From the NCBI GenBank assembly GCA_014706295.1, contig JACSVZ010000007.1, positions 35,562,633 through 35,626,632 on the forward strand: a DNA stretch of 64,000 nt. Reading direction: 5' to 3'. The stretch is from Lycocorax pyrrhopterus obiensis (Eukaryota > Chordata > Aves > Passeriformes > Paradisaeidae). The notes below the pieces were generated by a model that was not told where the DNA came from, searched no databases, and was given only the letters and a program-made list of their open reading frames with translations. Within the stretch, counting starts at the first letter, position 1. Each line of letters begins with the position of its first letter. Shown piece after piece: positions 52,290 to 64,000 of this stretch. The position numbers were made by a program, and so were the translations under genes.

Positions 52290-54162
52290 GAGAAACAAGG
52301 CTCTGTTCCAATAGAAAAGAGAATCAGAAAACAAATGTCCCATTCCTTACTACCATACCGGAGGAAGCACACAGTGATTGCTTTGATATGCAAACACCTG
52401 TGTGAAATAGAATAGTCCAACTATACTGAACTGTCTGACAAACAGCAATCTCCTAGAAAATTACACAGCTTGAATAATGCTTTGGAAATCCCTATTTTTT
52501 TTTTAAACCCACTGTTTTCTTGTAAGAAACAATATGTAAATGGGAAATATTCCTAATATCAATGAGAAATTTCTAAAGAGGCTTCACATGGCCCAGGAGT
52601 CTGAAGCTGTGATTTGTCCTAAGCTGTTACAATTCACTGCAACTATAAACCTCAGTTTATTCTGCCTAAACATTTTTTTTTAAAAAAAGGAAGAGTGAGA
52701 GAGAGCTAGGGTGAGATTAGGAAGACAGTGTTAGGCAATTATACAGAAAACATCTTTTTTCCCCTTCAAACTACATAAATTACTTGTCCTTTGGCATACA
52801 CTTTTTCAAGTGTTATTTAATTAAAATAAATGAGAAACATTCAGGTTAAATTTAGCATAACAAATTATATTAGCCTCATGATATGATAAGAACATATATT
52901 ACTGTTTCCAACACTTTTTCTGGTGGATTTATTCTGTTGTGTGAACATCATTCTTGCTCTTCATTTTAGGAAAGGAACTTATTTTATTGCTATTTAAATC
53001 CTTTAATCCTAACATTTAGATAAACGTATGTTATTATGCTGTCTCTATAACCAAATTTTACTAGACTGTGCTTTGTGAAGTTCATACATGTAAGGCATTG
53101 TAAGATTTATAACTTTGGAGAGGTTTTGCGTACTTCGATTGGTCACAATTGAAATATGTATGTATCTTCCAATCCTGGGAAACTCTGATCTCTGTTCATT
53201 GTAAGAATAAAAGAAGAAAAACACCCCCTGGTTATTACAGAAGTAATTTATCTGGATTATAAATCAGATTTTTATTCACAAATGTAGGACATGCTTTTGC
53301 AAAATAATTATAAACTATTCTCATAACTGCAGGGTTTTATTTCTTACACTTTTTTGGTCCCAGTAGATGAATATCAAAATTTCTTAGTGTACTTACAAAA
53401 ATAAAATGCAGATGCTTAAAAAGATAAAAATTCATCAGATACAGAATTTAAGGTCACCTCAACAGAGAGTACTTTTAAACTCTGGCATGCCAAATAAGTA
53501 TTTCCTATTTATTTTTAATAAGAGTATATTCCTAACTATGTTAATAAAGAGGAATTTTTCCTCTTTTTAATCCTTTATTGAAATTTGCATTATGAAAAAT
53601 GAATATATTGGTTTAGGAGGAGAAAGGAATCAATAGAATTATGTACTTTGAGTTATCTATCTGCAAAAAGTCAATTGGATGGAGGGAAAATATTGTTAAA
53701 GAGCTCCTCGGTGTTTAAAAGAAGAGACTTACTTGATAATGTGTATGACAGAAAAATATCTGGTTTGGACTTAAGTTTGACTCTTTAGGGCAATATGAAT
53801 TATATAGCATGCAAAACATGTCTAGAATCAGCAGATATATTGCATGTTATATGTTGTACAAGTTGATTTGCACTCACTAGTTATAACTTATATTTTAATG
53901 TCTTCAAATATTTTAAGGTTTCTAGATGGCCCACCAGGAGGTGGGTGCTTTCACAGGCTGAGATACTAAGTCAGGAAGACTTTTTAAGGAGGCTTTAAAG
54001 ATACCCTTTTTACACCACAGGCTATGTAGGAAATTTAGATGTTCAGTCCAGAAGAGCTAATTCAGCTGCCATCTAAAATTTAGGCAATGCTAGAAGCCTG
54101 AGTAAGATCAAATGACTCCTAATAAGTAAGAGAGGCCCCTTAGGAGCCCTATTCTTATTAAA

Positions 54163-54243
54163 CAAAAAAAAATCTAACAACAAAACAGAAGCCACTAACC
54201 AACCAAAAAAAACCCGAACCCAAAACAAACAAAAAATCCAAAC
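54163..54243 (-). repeat. A/C-rich low-complexity tract
   Basis: The run includes AACCAACCAAAAAAAACCCG and CCCAAAACAAACAAAAAATCC. It is the fourth tract of this style in the window. Confidence 0.8.
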
Positions 54244-56096
54244 AGCCTTGACACTCTAGAACAGTCAGGTAAGGGTTGTCTTTACTGTGCCAAAAGGGAA
54301 CATGAATTAGGCAAAAAAGATTTGGCCACTCTGGAAGCCCAAAACTACTGCTTTTCTTTAATCCAAAAAGAATTTTAAAAAGTTGCATGTCCATAGTAAA
54401 AAAGTATGTTCAAACACAATATGCAGAGCTATCCCTAATTGAAAACTGGAGAGAAACATAGTAATAAATTGAATTAATAAATAAAAAGAATGAAAATACC
54501 CTCGAGACCTACCAAAATTGTTAATACATTTATTGAACTATAATTAGAAGAAAAAGAGTGGGTATCTACAAGCAGGAGGGGCCTAGTTGGGATAGAGGAG
54601 ATAACTGAGCCTTTTATTTTCTCAGTAGGTATTTCAAAAGACGATTGGATTGTTTCAAACACAAGTAGCATAAGACAAGGTGAATTCCTTTATCTCAAAA
54701 ATGCGATGCCTTTGAACACCTATATATCTGTTGAATAATGTATCCGAAATGGTAATTTGTCTGCTAAAAAGAAATACCTGAGAGTTCCTATATCATAAAT
54801 CAATGTTTCAACCATTTCCTTTGTTTTCAAGAATGATTCTAAATATTGATGCTATGCCCCTATGGATGTCTTGTAAAATAATTCAGTTATTTGAACAGTT
54901 TTTCATCTGGGGAATTCAGGTTTTCATGGAACTGCGTTATTAACAGTTTCTGCATAATTTTTTTCCTTTCATATCCAAGTTGACAGTCTAAATTCATAGA
55001 AAAAATGGTGAATTAAGATAATCATTACTGCTCTGTCTGTTAGAAGACCTAAAATCATCCTCCTTAAAGATTTGATTTCTCACAGAAAAGGAAAAATAGG
55101 AAAACAAAGATTTTAAGCTGGAATTGTCCAGCTTAAAAGATGACAAAGCTAGTAAAGCAAGAGATAAGGAGGAATCCATAGGACTTGATTTGCAAACAAG
55201 CAGAATACTCATTTGGATGTGCTATTTTTGATATTGGTTAAGTCACAGGATTTTCCAAACAACACTGTTGACCTTTTATCTTTTTTTCTTTTTTTTTTGG
55301 GAAACAAATAAACTACAGAGAAAACCTCCCTAGTGCAGCTATACTTTAGTAATCAGGAGAGTGATCAAACTGTGCACAGCAAGAAAGCACAGCGTCTTAA
55401 AGTTCTGTCACGAAAATTTCAGGATAAATGTTAAATATATGAGACCATGAGTTTTTTCTTTTGGCAATACTGATTTTCTAAATAAATTAGGTAAGTAAAT
55501 TTGAATAACTTCTGAATATTTTAACCTGATTATTTGTGAAATTTGGGACCCTTTTGGAAACTATTTCTATGGCATTTTATTTACCTCCAAGATAAAACAC
55601 AGTTGCACAAATCTTTGCAGTCAGAAAAAGAATAGAGACAGAAAACTGTGATATTTGCTCAGAAAAAGATCAATAAACACAAAAAACCCCTTCCTACTGA
55701 AATCTTCAAATAATATAAACATGCCAATCTATTTTAAAGAAAGATAAAATATATGATATTTTCTGTTGTAGACCATTATACCTAACATATAGAATTATGC
55801 ACCTATATTAATAAAAATAATGTAAAATAGAATAAATATAAACATTAAAAAATGCACTCATTAAAGTTCATTGAAATTGTGATGTGTATTTTTGAGCCTT
55901 AAAATATTGATAAAGCTACATTGCCACATTTGATCTCAAACCTAAAAAAAAAAAATCAAAAATAAGCCCATTCTGCCCAGTAATTTTTTTTGTTTATGAG
56001 ACAGGATTCCTAATCAACAAACCATTTTCTTCAATAAAATTTTTCTTCATGCCACCACAAGTAGGCAGTACATTTAACATTAGGACAGAAGACAAT

Positions 56097-57216
56097 TGTA
56101 GTGGGTTGACCGTGTCGGGGTGCTAGATACCCATGAAAGTCACTCTAATACTCCCCTTCTCAGTTGGACAGGGAGGAGAAAATGCAATGAAGATTCATGA
56201 GTTGAGATAAGGACAGGGAGATAAATCACGCACTCACCAAATACTAGCATGGGCAAAACAGGCTCAGCTTGAGGATATTAATTGAATTTATTACTAACAA
56301 AACCAGAGAAGGATAATAAGAAGTAAAATAAATCTTAAAAACACCTTTCCCCCACCCCTTCCTCCTTCCCAAGCTCTACTTCCTTCTCCTTCAGCAGCTA
56401 AGGGAGATGGAGAATGGGAGTTATGATCACTTCATCACAAGTTGTTTCTGCTGCTGCTCAGGGGGAAAGCCTTTCCCCTTCTCCAGCATGGGGTTCCTCC
56501 CATAGGTGACAGTTCTCCAGGAGCTTCTCCAGTGTAAGTCCATCCCGTGGGCAACAGTTCTCCACAAACTGCTGCAATGTGGGTCACTCTTCCATGGGGT
56601 GCTGTCCTTCAGGCACAGCCTGCTCAAGCGTGAGTCCCCCGCAGGGTCACAAGTCTTACCAGGCCACCTGTTCCAGCATGGGCTCCTCTCCACAGGTCTG
56701 CAGGTCTCTTCCAGGAGCCTGCTCCAGCACAGGTTTCCCCTGGGTTTACAGCCTCCTCCCAGGAATCTACCTGCTCCAGTGTGGGTCTCCTCCATGGACT
56801 ACAGGTGGATCTCTGCATCCCTGTGGTCCTCCATGGGCTGCAGGGGCACAGCTGCTTCATTGTGGTCTTCACCAGGGGCTGCAGGTCCAGTGCCTGGAAC
56901 ACCTCCTCCCTCTCCTTCTCCACTGACCTTGGTGTCTGCAGAGTTGTTCCCCTCACATATTGTCACTCTGATCTTCTCTGGGTGCAATTACATATGCACA
57001 ATGATTTTTGGGTTTTTTTTCTTAAATAGGTGATCACAGAGACATTACCACCATTCCTGGTTTACTTGGCCTTGACCAATGGCAAATTCATCCTGGAGCC
57101 GGTTGGCATTGGCTCTGCTGGACATGGCAGAAGCTTCTGGCAACTTCTCATAGAAGCTACCCTCAGCCCCCCTGCTACCAAAACCTGGCCATGCAAACAC
57201 AATAAAGCAACTTACA
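56097..57216. mobile_element. Solo LTR of a songbird endogenous retrovirus (TguLTR5-like)
   Basis: The segment starts TGTAGTGGGTTGACC and contains the features I associate with a common songbird LTR: a GACAGGGAGATAAATCACGC-type start region, CCTTTCCCCCACCCC, then a series of imperfect 30-60 bp units of the form CTGCTCCAGYGTGGGTCTCC with CATGGGCTGCAGG, a CACTGACCTTGGTGTCTGCA motif and a final block near CATGGCAGAAGCTTCTGGCA. It ends near AAACACAATAAAGCAACTTACA. TG and CA ends fit 56097 and 57216, but I found no matching target duplication, so the right end could be about 15 bp earlier. No viral genes follow. Open frames of up to 175 codons are by-products of the internal repeats. The family name is from memory. 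Confidence 0.85.
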
Positions 57217-57430
57217 TTGTCTTTTGAAGGCTGTTCTGAAGATGTGTTGAAGACCAAATTTGCCTTCTGAAAAAGATTGTAAGCCTCACTGAGACCCAAA
57301 TATTGCTGAAGGATGTTCCGTTTTATGTGTTTAAATATACCCATTGGCTGTGTATATGCTGCTCAAGAGGCAGCTTTTTGGACTTGAAGTGAGCTTTTCA
57401 GAAGACACAGCAATATTGAAGATACGTACT

Positions 57431-58083
57431 TGTGCCGGTTTGGCCAAAATCTAGCAATATATCCTCTGAGAGAAAACCAGGTTACAACCACCCTTCCCCC
57501 CACAGGGTTCGGAAAAAAAAAATATTTTCCTCGAAGGAAAGTGAATGAGATAAGAACTATTTATTTAACAAACACACAGGAAAAGGATAATAATGCTAAA
57601 TAATGAAATGAAATCCCTCGCTATAGAGAGAAACCTGGGAAGATTTCAGAGTCCTTCTGTAGGTGTGGTCTCTCTCCTCCTCTGAGCTGGGTCGGCGAGG
57701 GCCCACCCCCGGGCCTCGGGGAAAAGTTCTCCCGATGTGTTCTGATGTTGTTGAACAGTCCAGAAGAGAAGAAGGGAAAAACCAAAGTCCCAGGAAACAA
57801 AGTTCAGCTTTCCGTCTCACACCGGGAAGAGAAGGAAAAAAAAAACCGAAACCGCTGGCTGAAGAAAGCAAGCAGGGTGCTCCCTCCTGCTCCTGCAGCC
57901 AGAGAACACAGAGAGGAGTGTAATCTCTGTGTCCTTGGGAAACTGTTTTGAAAAGTTCGTTTGGTTTTTTTTTTTTTTTTTTTTTTTCCCCAAGCTCAGT
58001 TGAAAGGCACAGAAAAGGCACAAAATTACTTTTTGGGCATAGAGCATGATAGGGGATACACATGATAGAGTCACCCCAAGACA
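57431..58083. mobile_element. Solo LTR with 5-bp target duplication (ERVL-type)
   Basis: This 653-bp element starts TGTGCCGGTTTGGCC and ends CACCCCAAGACA. It is flanked by the exact 5-bp direct repeat GTACT at 57426-57430 and 58084-58088, so the boundaries are firm. A 23-base T run lies at 57965-57987. No gag, pol or env sequence is present, so it is a solo LTR left after recombination between two LTRs. A 5-bp duplication fits ERVL-class elements. Long open frames (192 codons minus, 86 plus) cross its ends and are not genes. Confidence 0.92.
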
Positions 58084-58088
58084 GTACT

Positions 58089-59620
58089 GCTCCCAAAACT
58101 TCTGAAAAAACAGAGTAATAATAGCCCTTTCTCACCCAAGCACAAGCCTCTGTCCTCATTATGACTGGACACATTATTTGTCTTTAATACTTGCTGTTCT
58201 AATAATAGTAATTTAGATGGAAAATATGCTATGCTATGTGAAAGAAGCAGGATAATTTTGTCAGAAAGAAATATTTTCTGAGCTCAACAATCAGAAGGGG
58301 AACTTCTGCTCTACACTTGACTTCTTTATTGTCTTTAGCCGAGAACGTTTTGTTTTCAGTCATCTTGCTGCTGCTGATCTATAATGTGCCTAGACTCTCA
58401 TTTTTGTCTTGTCACAGCTACTGCTTACACTGTACAGTGCAGATCCACTATGTCTTTCCCTGATGATGTATAATGCTATATGTAGTTGTGATTATCACCT
58501 ACCTATACAAGTAATATAAACCTTTGGGGTTTTAATGTCTTTCGTTTTTTTTATTCAATAGCATTTGTGCAGCTTCCAGTCACATGTACCACTTTCCCCT
58601 TCTTCAGACCCAAGCTGGCAATTCTCATCCTGAATAGCTGTAAAATTGCTCATAGCAATCAATGACAACTGAGGCATCACTAAAGAATTTCTCTTATCTC
58701 CAAGCTCCAATTTAGATCAGTCATTAAGCCTGAGTAAGCCTGAGCTGTCATAGCATTGTCCCTCATCACATGCTGTAAGCACAAGAAGTCAACTTCAAAA
58801 TAAAATTTGTTCTATCTCTTACTACATTTTGTAATGGTCTAGTATGGACAATAAAGTTTACTGAAATAGGACTGTCAATCTTTGGAGCATGGATAACTAT
58901 ACAGACTTTTTATCTAAGGAAGGTTACTCTACCTCAAATCTGATCCACATTAAATCATTTCCTCGTATTTCTTCTTTTATGCTGTTTGATCTTGTTAGTG
59001 ATGCATACTACATAGCTGTGTAGAGCTTATTTTTAATAAGCATACATTTTAGAAACACGGAATTAAAACATACATTTAAATATGAGAAGGAAAACATCTA
59101 AGTGTCTAAATATCTATTATATCAAACATGCAGAATATAGATATTCTTCTGCAGTGTCTCTATAGAAGTTTTCTTTCTTTCAGACAGTATTCAGTCTTAA
59201 AAGTGACCGTTGCAATCCTCTGCTTATGTTGTATTTCTGAATTTATACTGAATTTTCAACTGCGTCTTAAAATAAGGGCTGGTAATTTTTTTGATTCTTT
59301 TTATTCTTTGGACTCTCTTTTTCTGAGCAGATTGAAGCTGAAAATAAAAGTGTGTCTTGAATGGGTTTTTTGACTTTCTGACAGTTATCTGATTGTTTGG
59401 TTAAGGCCTAGTTTGAAGAAAAAGTGCTGTAAACACTCATGATTTACAGTTTCTAAATGTTACAATATGCTTCAAATTAAATATTTATATGCTTCAAGTT
59501 GTTTCAGAATTTTTAGAGGATCCTAAATGCAGAATGAACAAGTTGATGCATTCAAATGATGGTTTTTGATTGTGCCAAACTAATGGTAATCTGTTGGATT
59601 AAACACATTTACCAACTCTC
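58089..59620. other. AT-rich intergenic stretch between LTRs, no gene seen
   Basis: I see no recognisable coding sequence, RNA gene or repeat family between the solo LTR and the composite LTR to its right. Confidence 0.6.
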
Positions 59621-60510
59621 CTAAGCAGGCAGGGGGGAAAAATAAGAGGAAACACTTGGTGATGAAATGAAGACAGAGAGATCACTTACCACCTGCCATC
59701 ACAGGCAAAACAGACTTGATTTGGAGAATATTATTTGATTTCCAGCCAAAATAGATTTGGATGGTGAGAAACAAAACCAGAATTTACAACGGAACTTTTA
59801 CCCTCTCCTTCTCCTTTTTTTTCTCTAGTCTCCACTTCAATCCTTCATCTCCAATTCTTCTACCCAGCAGACCCTGAGTAGTGCAGAGGTGTTGTATAAT
59901 GTATTTAAACCCTGTTGGTATGCACTAGCCAAACTCTCACTCAAGACCAGGATCCACACCAGGAACCAATTATTAATTAAGACCACCTCAACCTAAAGTA
60001 CTCATTAAGCTCCTACAAACAGCTGTGGCTGCAGGGCGGGCACAAGCCCTATAAATCAAGCCCTGGGAGGAGCCAAAAGGAGGTGGTTGTTCTTGGCTGC
60101 TGTGTCCTGCCTGTTGCTGGAGCTCTGCTCTGAGAAATCATAATCCAAGACTCAGAAGACTGCGAGCTCCGGCACACAGAGGGCTTGCAGGGATGTGGGT
60201 TATGGTTAGTACACAGCAGTTCCTCTCTGCTGCTGCTTGTTCCATCTCACATTTTCCCCCTGTTCCTGGGTGGGTCCTCTCCATTGTCCTTCAGGAAAAA
60301 CTCTTTTCCAGTGTGGGCTCTCCATTCCATGAGCTCAAGTTCCTTCAGGAAATATCTATCTGCTCCAGCAGAGAGTTCACCGTGGGCTGCACTGTGTATA
60401 TCTGCCCCAGAGCGGTCCTCTGTATGGGCTGCAGAGGGAATTTCTGTCCCCAGTGCCTTGATTACTTCCTCATACCCATTTTTCTCTAACCTGGATGTTT
60501 ATGCTGGTTT
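59621..60510. mobile_element. Older diverged LTR, interrupted by a nested LTR
   Basis: The left part contains GATCACTTACCACCTGCCAT, AGGCAAAACAGACTTGATTT and CCAAAATAGATTTGGAT. The right part contains GGATGTGGGTTATGG, CCTCTCTGCTGCTGC and TCCTTCAGGAAATATC with TGGGCTGCA units. Both belong to the same broad songbird LTR type as 56097-57216. Removing 59890-60176 plus one copy of the 6-bp duplication restores a continuous LTR-like sequence. The outer ends are approximate and I found no target duplication for the host element. Coding remnants are absent. Confidence 0.7.
59890..60176. mobile_element. Nested 287-bp solo LTR with 6-bp target duplication (ERVK-type)
   Basis: The insert starts TGTTGTATAATG, ends GCTCCGGCACA and is flanked by exact CAGAGG copies at 59884-59889 and 60177-60182. 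TG...CA ends and a 6-bp duplication fit an ERVK-class LTR. A TATA box (TATAAAT, 60050-60056) with a GGGCGGG GC box just upstream (60035-60041) reads in the plus direction, so the LTR's own promoter points right. There are no internal viral genes. It is younger than the LTR it interrupts. Confidence 0.85.
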
Positions 60511-61496
60511 CTCACTTTTTTTCCCTCACTTCTATGCCTCCCCAGCATATTTGTCCTTTCCTATTTTAATTAAATGGGCTTTTAACCTACAAAATGTTCA
60601 GAAAGATTGATTTCAGGAATGCCTGTGGAGTAAGGAGCTTCTCAATGTGAGTAAGGGCAGGATATGACACAAAAAAATATATTTCTCAGTGAAAAGAGAA
60701 AATGAAGACTATTGTAGGATCTTGTCTAAGATATTTTCCCACATTTTTCAGTCTTCCATTACAGAATTACTTAATAAAGTTGTCTGTGATTTTTAAATCA
60801 TCCCAGAATGCTCAATATTTTTGTGGAAAGATAGGAGCATATACAGATATGGTTTATGAAGGTTTTTATATTTCATAGCTGAACATATATGCTCTAATGC
60901 ATTCATTTATCATTCCTTAAATTTCTTAAATGATATCTCTTTTTAGATCTTTTTTCTTTTTTTATGGAGCTGTTGGTTGCACCAAGTTTCATCCCAACTG
61001 AACAAGTGAAAAAGAGCATGGCATTAGATGTAAGCATAACCAGACACATATATTTCTGATTACCCGCTGTTAACCTGCAGTTATAGAAAGATGAATAAAT
61101 AAAAAGGAAATGAACTGAAAAGCTTACAGATGAGTACATGTTATTATATATAAAATACATAGAATACAGAGCTGTAAAATGAGAGAGTGGCTCTTAACTG
61201 TAACATCTGTAACCTAGCCACAGTGACTGAAGGGTTCATTCTTCAGCTCTCAGCCTTGCAATGGTCAGCCACAAGGACATACCTTCACAGGAGATGTATG
61301 CTGCAGTGGTCAATGCAAAAACAGGCAAGAAATACCACCAAATTTTTCAGAAAATTCAGTAACAGTTATTAGTCACTATTTTACAACAAAAAACAAATTT
61401 AAATTAGTCTTGATGTGCAAATCATACCTTAATTCAAGTATACGGAGACATCAAATACATATCTGTGTGAAATTGAATGAATATATAATTCACAGA
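60511..61496. other. AT-rich intergenic stretch, no gene seen
   Basis: Only short open frames are present between the composite LTR and the SINE; I see no repeat family here. Confidence 0.6.
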
Positions 61497-61622
61497 TTTC
61501 ACAGAATACTCTAAGGGACCCATAAGGGTCATTAAGAACAACTCTTAAGTGAATAAAGGGATCAAATCCACAACCCTGGGTTTATTAGCACCATGCCCTA
61601 ATCAACAGAGCCAATCTCAGGG
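61497..61622 (-). mobile_element. TguSINE1-like SINE (tRNA-Ile head, CR1 tail), minus strand
   Basis: On the minus strand the element begins with a tRNA-like head, GGCTCTGTTGATTAGGGC (box A region, about 61596-61613), then CATGGTGCTAATAAACCC (anticodon arm region) and box B GGTTGTGGATTTGATCCC (61558-61575). It then passes into a CR1-type tail with GACCCTTATGGGTCCC and ATTCTGTGAAA. This head-to-tail order is that of the songbird SINE TguSINE1, which borrows the CR1 3' end for mobilisation. Box A and box B are mutated, so transcription by RNA polymerase III is unlikely. Confidence 0.85.
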
Positions 61623-64000
61623 TCATATAGATACTCACCTCTCAGGTAGCCACTATTTTTAATAGCAGGAATCTAGGACAAGTTTTTAAAATTTAACCAA
61701 AAATTTTAGGGAAGTTGCTTCGCAAAAAGGATCAAATGTACAGTGAATGTTGATGACTGTTTTTGGTCTGTGAGCCACAAAATATTTTTTTTTCCCAGAT
61801 TGTAGAGTTTTTTTGAGGTGTGACATGACAGAAAAATTTGCTTTAAGTACTGGAATGTTAGATTTTCTAGCTAGGGAGACAAGGTGATTATTTTCTTTTA
61901 TTTAGAATAATATATGTATTCAAAAAAGATAACGTGAAAGATAATGTTTATTTTTGCAGAGAGCAGAGAAATCCACAGTGTAGTACACGTTTTGAAGTCC
62001 TTTTGGAACTAAGCAAGAGGAACTGATGGGTTATGAATGGGAGAATTTGAGCTGCTGAATATATTCTGCTGTGAAAATGGAATGGAGGTTGACCTGGGAA
62101 TTTCTTAGGAAATTCTAGGGCAGTCATGCACATGGTAGAACAAAAGGAATACAAGCATAAGAAACAGGGTTGTATATTGCTTACTGAAATATTTAATGAA
62201 ATTTAGTTAGATGACAGATTTGGATTTAGTAATAGCTGCAGGAATGCTAGGTACAGTTAAATCACCCAAATTTTTGAATGGATCGCTGTTACTGCTACCT
62301 CCTGTGTTTAGAACCTGCGGGTCCCAGTGGGTGGCTTGTTGGGGCCTTGTGGATGCCTCTTTCTTTCCCAGCCACTGATGCCACTTCCTTCCTATCCTTC
62401 TTCTTGCTCTTCACATCAGTGAAGTCAAACCAATGGCTCTGTGTAAACCGAGCCATTTCATTTACAGTGAAAATAAAACGAATATGATAAAACTACATCT
62501 AAAATGGCTTTGCTGATTTACCACCATTTCTGCCATGGAAAGGTACTCGATTTTTTAAAAATCGGTCTATTTTCTTTTTAAAATTATCATGATACATGAT
62601 ATGTAGTGACAGATACTATGTGACTGGTTATTAGTGGTGGAGATTGTGAACAGTACTTTTAACTTTTAGGCAAATATTGCAAGCATGTTTTAAACATCCA
62701 CAAAGGCTCATAACACTTTTTTGACAGAGAAGTTTTTATTTGGATTAGGGCAAATCACAGGATCTACTGCTTAGTTATTATCACAACTAATCAGTGTGTA
62801 AAAAACCTTTAGAAACAGCTAATGGCTAATTCTCATGCATGAAGGCCTCAACGTAATATGGAGGAATGTATTACAGAGGAGAAAATCTTAAATGCTGCAT
62901 CAGGAACAAAGGAACCCATGAATATTCATTTCAAATTACTCTGGCCCTGTTGTTCTCTTAAGGAAACTTACCATCCAGGTCTCATTTATAAGGATTTGTT
63001 ATACTACAGTAATTTTCAGGTTGGTAAGATGATACAGTACAAGTAGAGACTTAGCTGGGACCATACTCTCTGTAAAACAACATGCTCAGACTTACAGATG
63101 ACGGAGTAGAATACGTGGGGCTGGAACTCCGGAGCTATTGTTCCAAAACTTCTGTGATAACTCCTGAAGGCCACACTCAGATTTTCCATGTATTAGAATG
63201 TCATCAATATTACTAGCACTCACACTCAAGTTAGCAGTCCTGTTATGGCTCATGGTAAACATATTATTCTAAACTCAAATAAAACTGCTTTCTCCTATAT
63301 ATAAAGCACAGGTACAAGGCACTGCTGTTAACGTATAGGGATACAGTAACTAATTTAAACCAGCAACTGTAATTTAAACTGTGATTTCTGCAAATTAGAA
63401 GCATTAAAAATACCATGTGAATTGTTGAATTTCTAAGACTGGAACTTGAACTTCGTAATTTCAATATGATCCTTTTTCTGTTTTATTAAAAAGAATTTAA
63501 ATGTTTTATAAAGTATATTAATCTCAGGTTTTTTGAAAAGATACTCGGTTAATGTAATGTGACTTGAAAAAAATAATTGAAATATATTGATGGTGTTAAA
63601 TCCACTAAATAGATGGACATAAAATGACCACCAAGTAGATAAAAGTGAAATAGGTTTCTGTAAGAATTTCTTCAAAACCAGTGCTAGAAAAATTGTTAAA
63701 TTGTACGAAGAGCTATTCTACTCAATATTTTTAAATATTCAAGTTTTTTTACTGAAGATAATTTTTAATACTTGCGAACACCTTGTCCGTATAAATTACA
63801 ATTACTCTGATAAGCATCTTGGTCTGGATTTCTATTAATGTTTTGAAAATTATTTCATACACTTCACTGCACAAAGATGTGATATAAATCTACAACTGGA
63901 TCCACAAATACTGTGAACAGTCTTTCAGAGAGTTTGCTGGTTTTCTCCCACACTGCAGTTACTTAAATGTTTGATCACATATTTTATTAATACAAGTAAA
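61623..64000. other. AT-rich intergenic stretch to the window end, no gene seen
   Basis: Open frames of 60-80 codons are scattered and show no recognisable family. No repeat family is apparent. Confidence 0.6.

Larger units (their letters stand above)
43906..56096. other. AT-rich intergenic stretch, no gene seen
   Basis: About 12 kb has only short open frames and no repeat family I can name. Low-complexity items are an A-rich run at 46777-46805, an imperfect CA/TA patch at 47941-48010, A/C-rich tracts at 52220-52289 and 54163-54243, and an inverted repeat at 48549-48574. Confidence 0.65.

Noticed and set aside
53927..53948. CTCF-like site CCACCAGGAGGTGGG on the plus strand
   Set aside because: Two core positions deviate from the consensus, so I left it out of the motif calls.
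56506..57033. 175-codon plus-strand open frame
   Set aside because: It lies wholly in the LTR, and its repeating Leu/Gln/Cys/Ser pattern comes from internal repeat units. It is not a retroviral gene.
57596..58174. 192-codon minus-strand open frame
   Set aside because: It runs across the end of the solo LTR and through its T-homopolymer, which shows up as poly-Lys.
61558..61622. tRNA gene on the minus strand
   Set aside because: The tRNA-like part is mutated in boxes A and B and passes straight into a CR1-type tail, so it is the head of a SINE.

Overview
The window looks like passerine bird nuclear DNA. It is AT-rich, with one CpG-rich gene start, chicken-repeat-1 (CR1) LINE fragments, a tRNA/CR1 composite SINE of the TguSINE1 type known from songbirds, and several solo LTRs resembling songbird endogenous retrovirus LTRs. 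Repeat family names come from memory of consensus features, not from a search. There is no sign of bacterial, plasmid or CRISPR sequence.

The only protein-coding gene I can defend is NOVA1, the neuronal KH-domain splicing regulator, on the minus strand. Coding exon 1 (16650-16785) carries the start codon, the acidic/proline-rich N-terminus and the bipartite nuclear localisation signal. Exon 2 (14618-14761) carries the first half of KH1, including the GKGG loop. Both splice junctions keep the same phase, and the joined product reads without a break. The rest of the gene lies to the left of position 1, so positions 1-14617 are the 5' part of a long intron 2. Intron 1 is 1888 bp. The start sits in a CpG island (about 16130-18240) with a homopurine block (homopyrimidine in the NOVA1 sense) and, upstream, a GC box and two CCAAT boxes.

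From about 18.3 kb to 64 kb the window is upstream flank in a gene desert. I see no conserved coding sequence there. It holds five CR1 fragments (25.5-36.2 kb), two CTCF-like motifs in the same orientation (20.2 and 28.0 kb), G/T- and C/A-rich tracts, a CpG-poor GC-rich segment (43.5-43.9 kb), perfect small inverted repeats, and an LTR cluster at 56.1-60.5 kb. In that cluster one LTR has an exact 5-bp target duplication, and a second, 287-bp LTR is nested inside an older one with an exact 6-bp duplication. A TguSINE1-like element lies at 61.5 kb.

The most interesting unexplained signals are an exon-like open segment in intron 2 (7173-7312), in phase with NOVA1 exon 2 and with a perfect donor site, plus a possible terminal exon with a poly(A) signal at the window's left edge; and a YCAY-rich pyrimidine block just upstream of the start codon of NOVA1, whose protein binds YCAY RNA. 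None of these is proven by the sequence alone.
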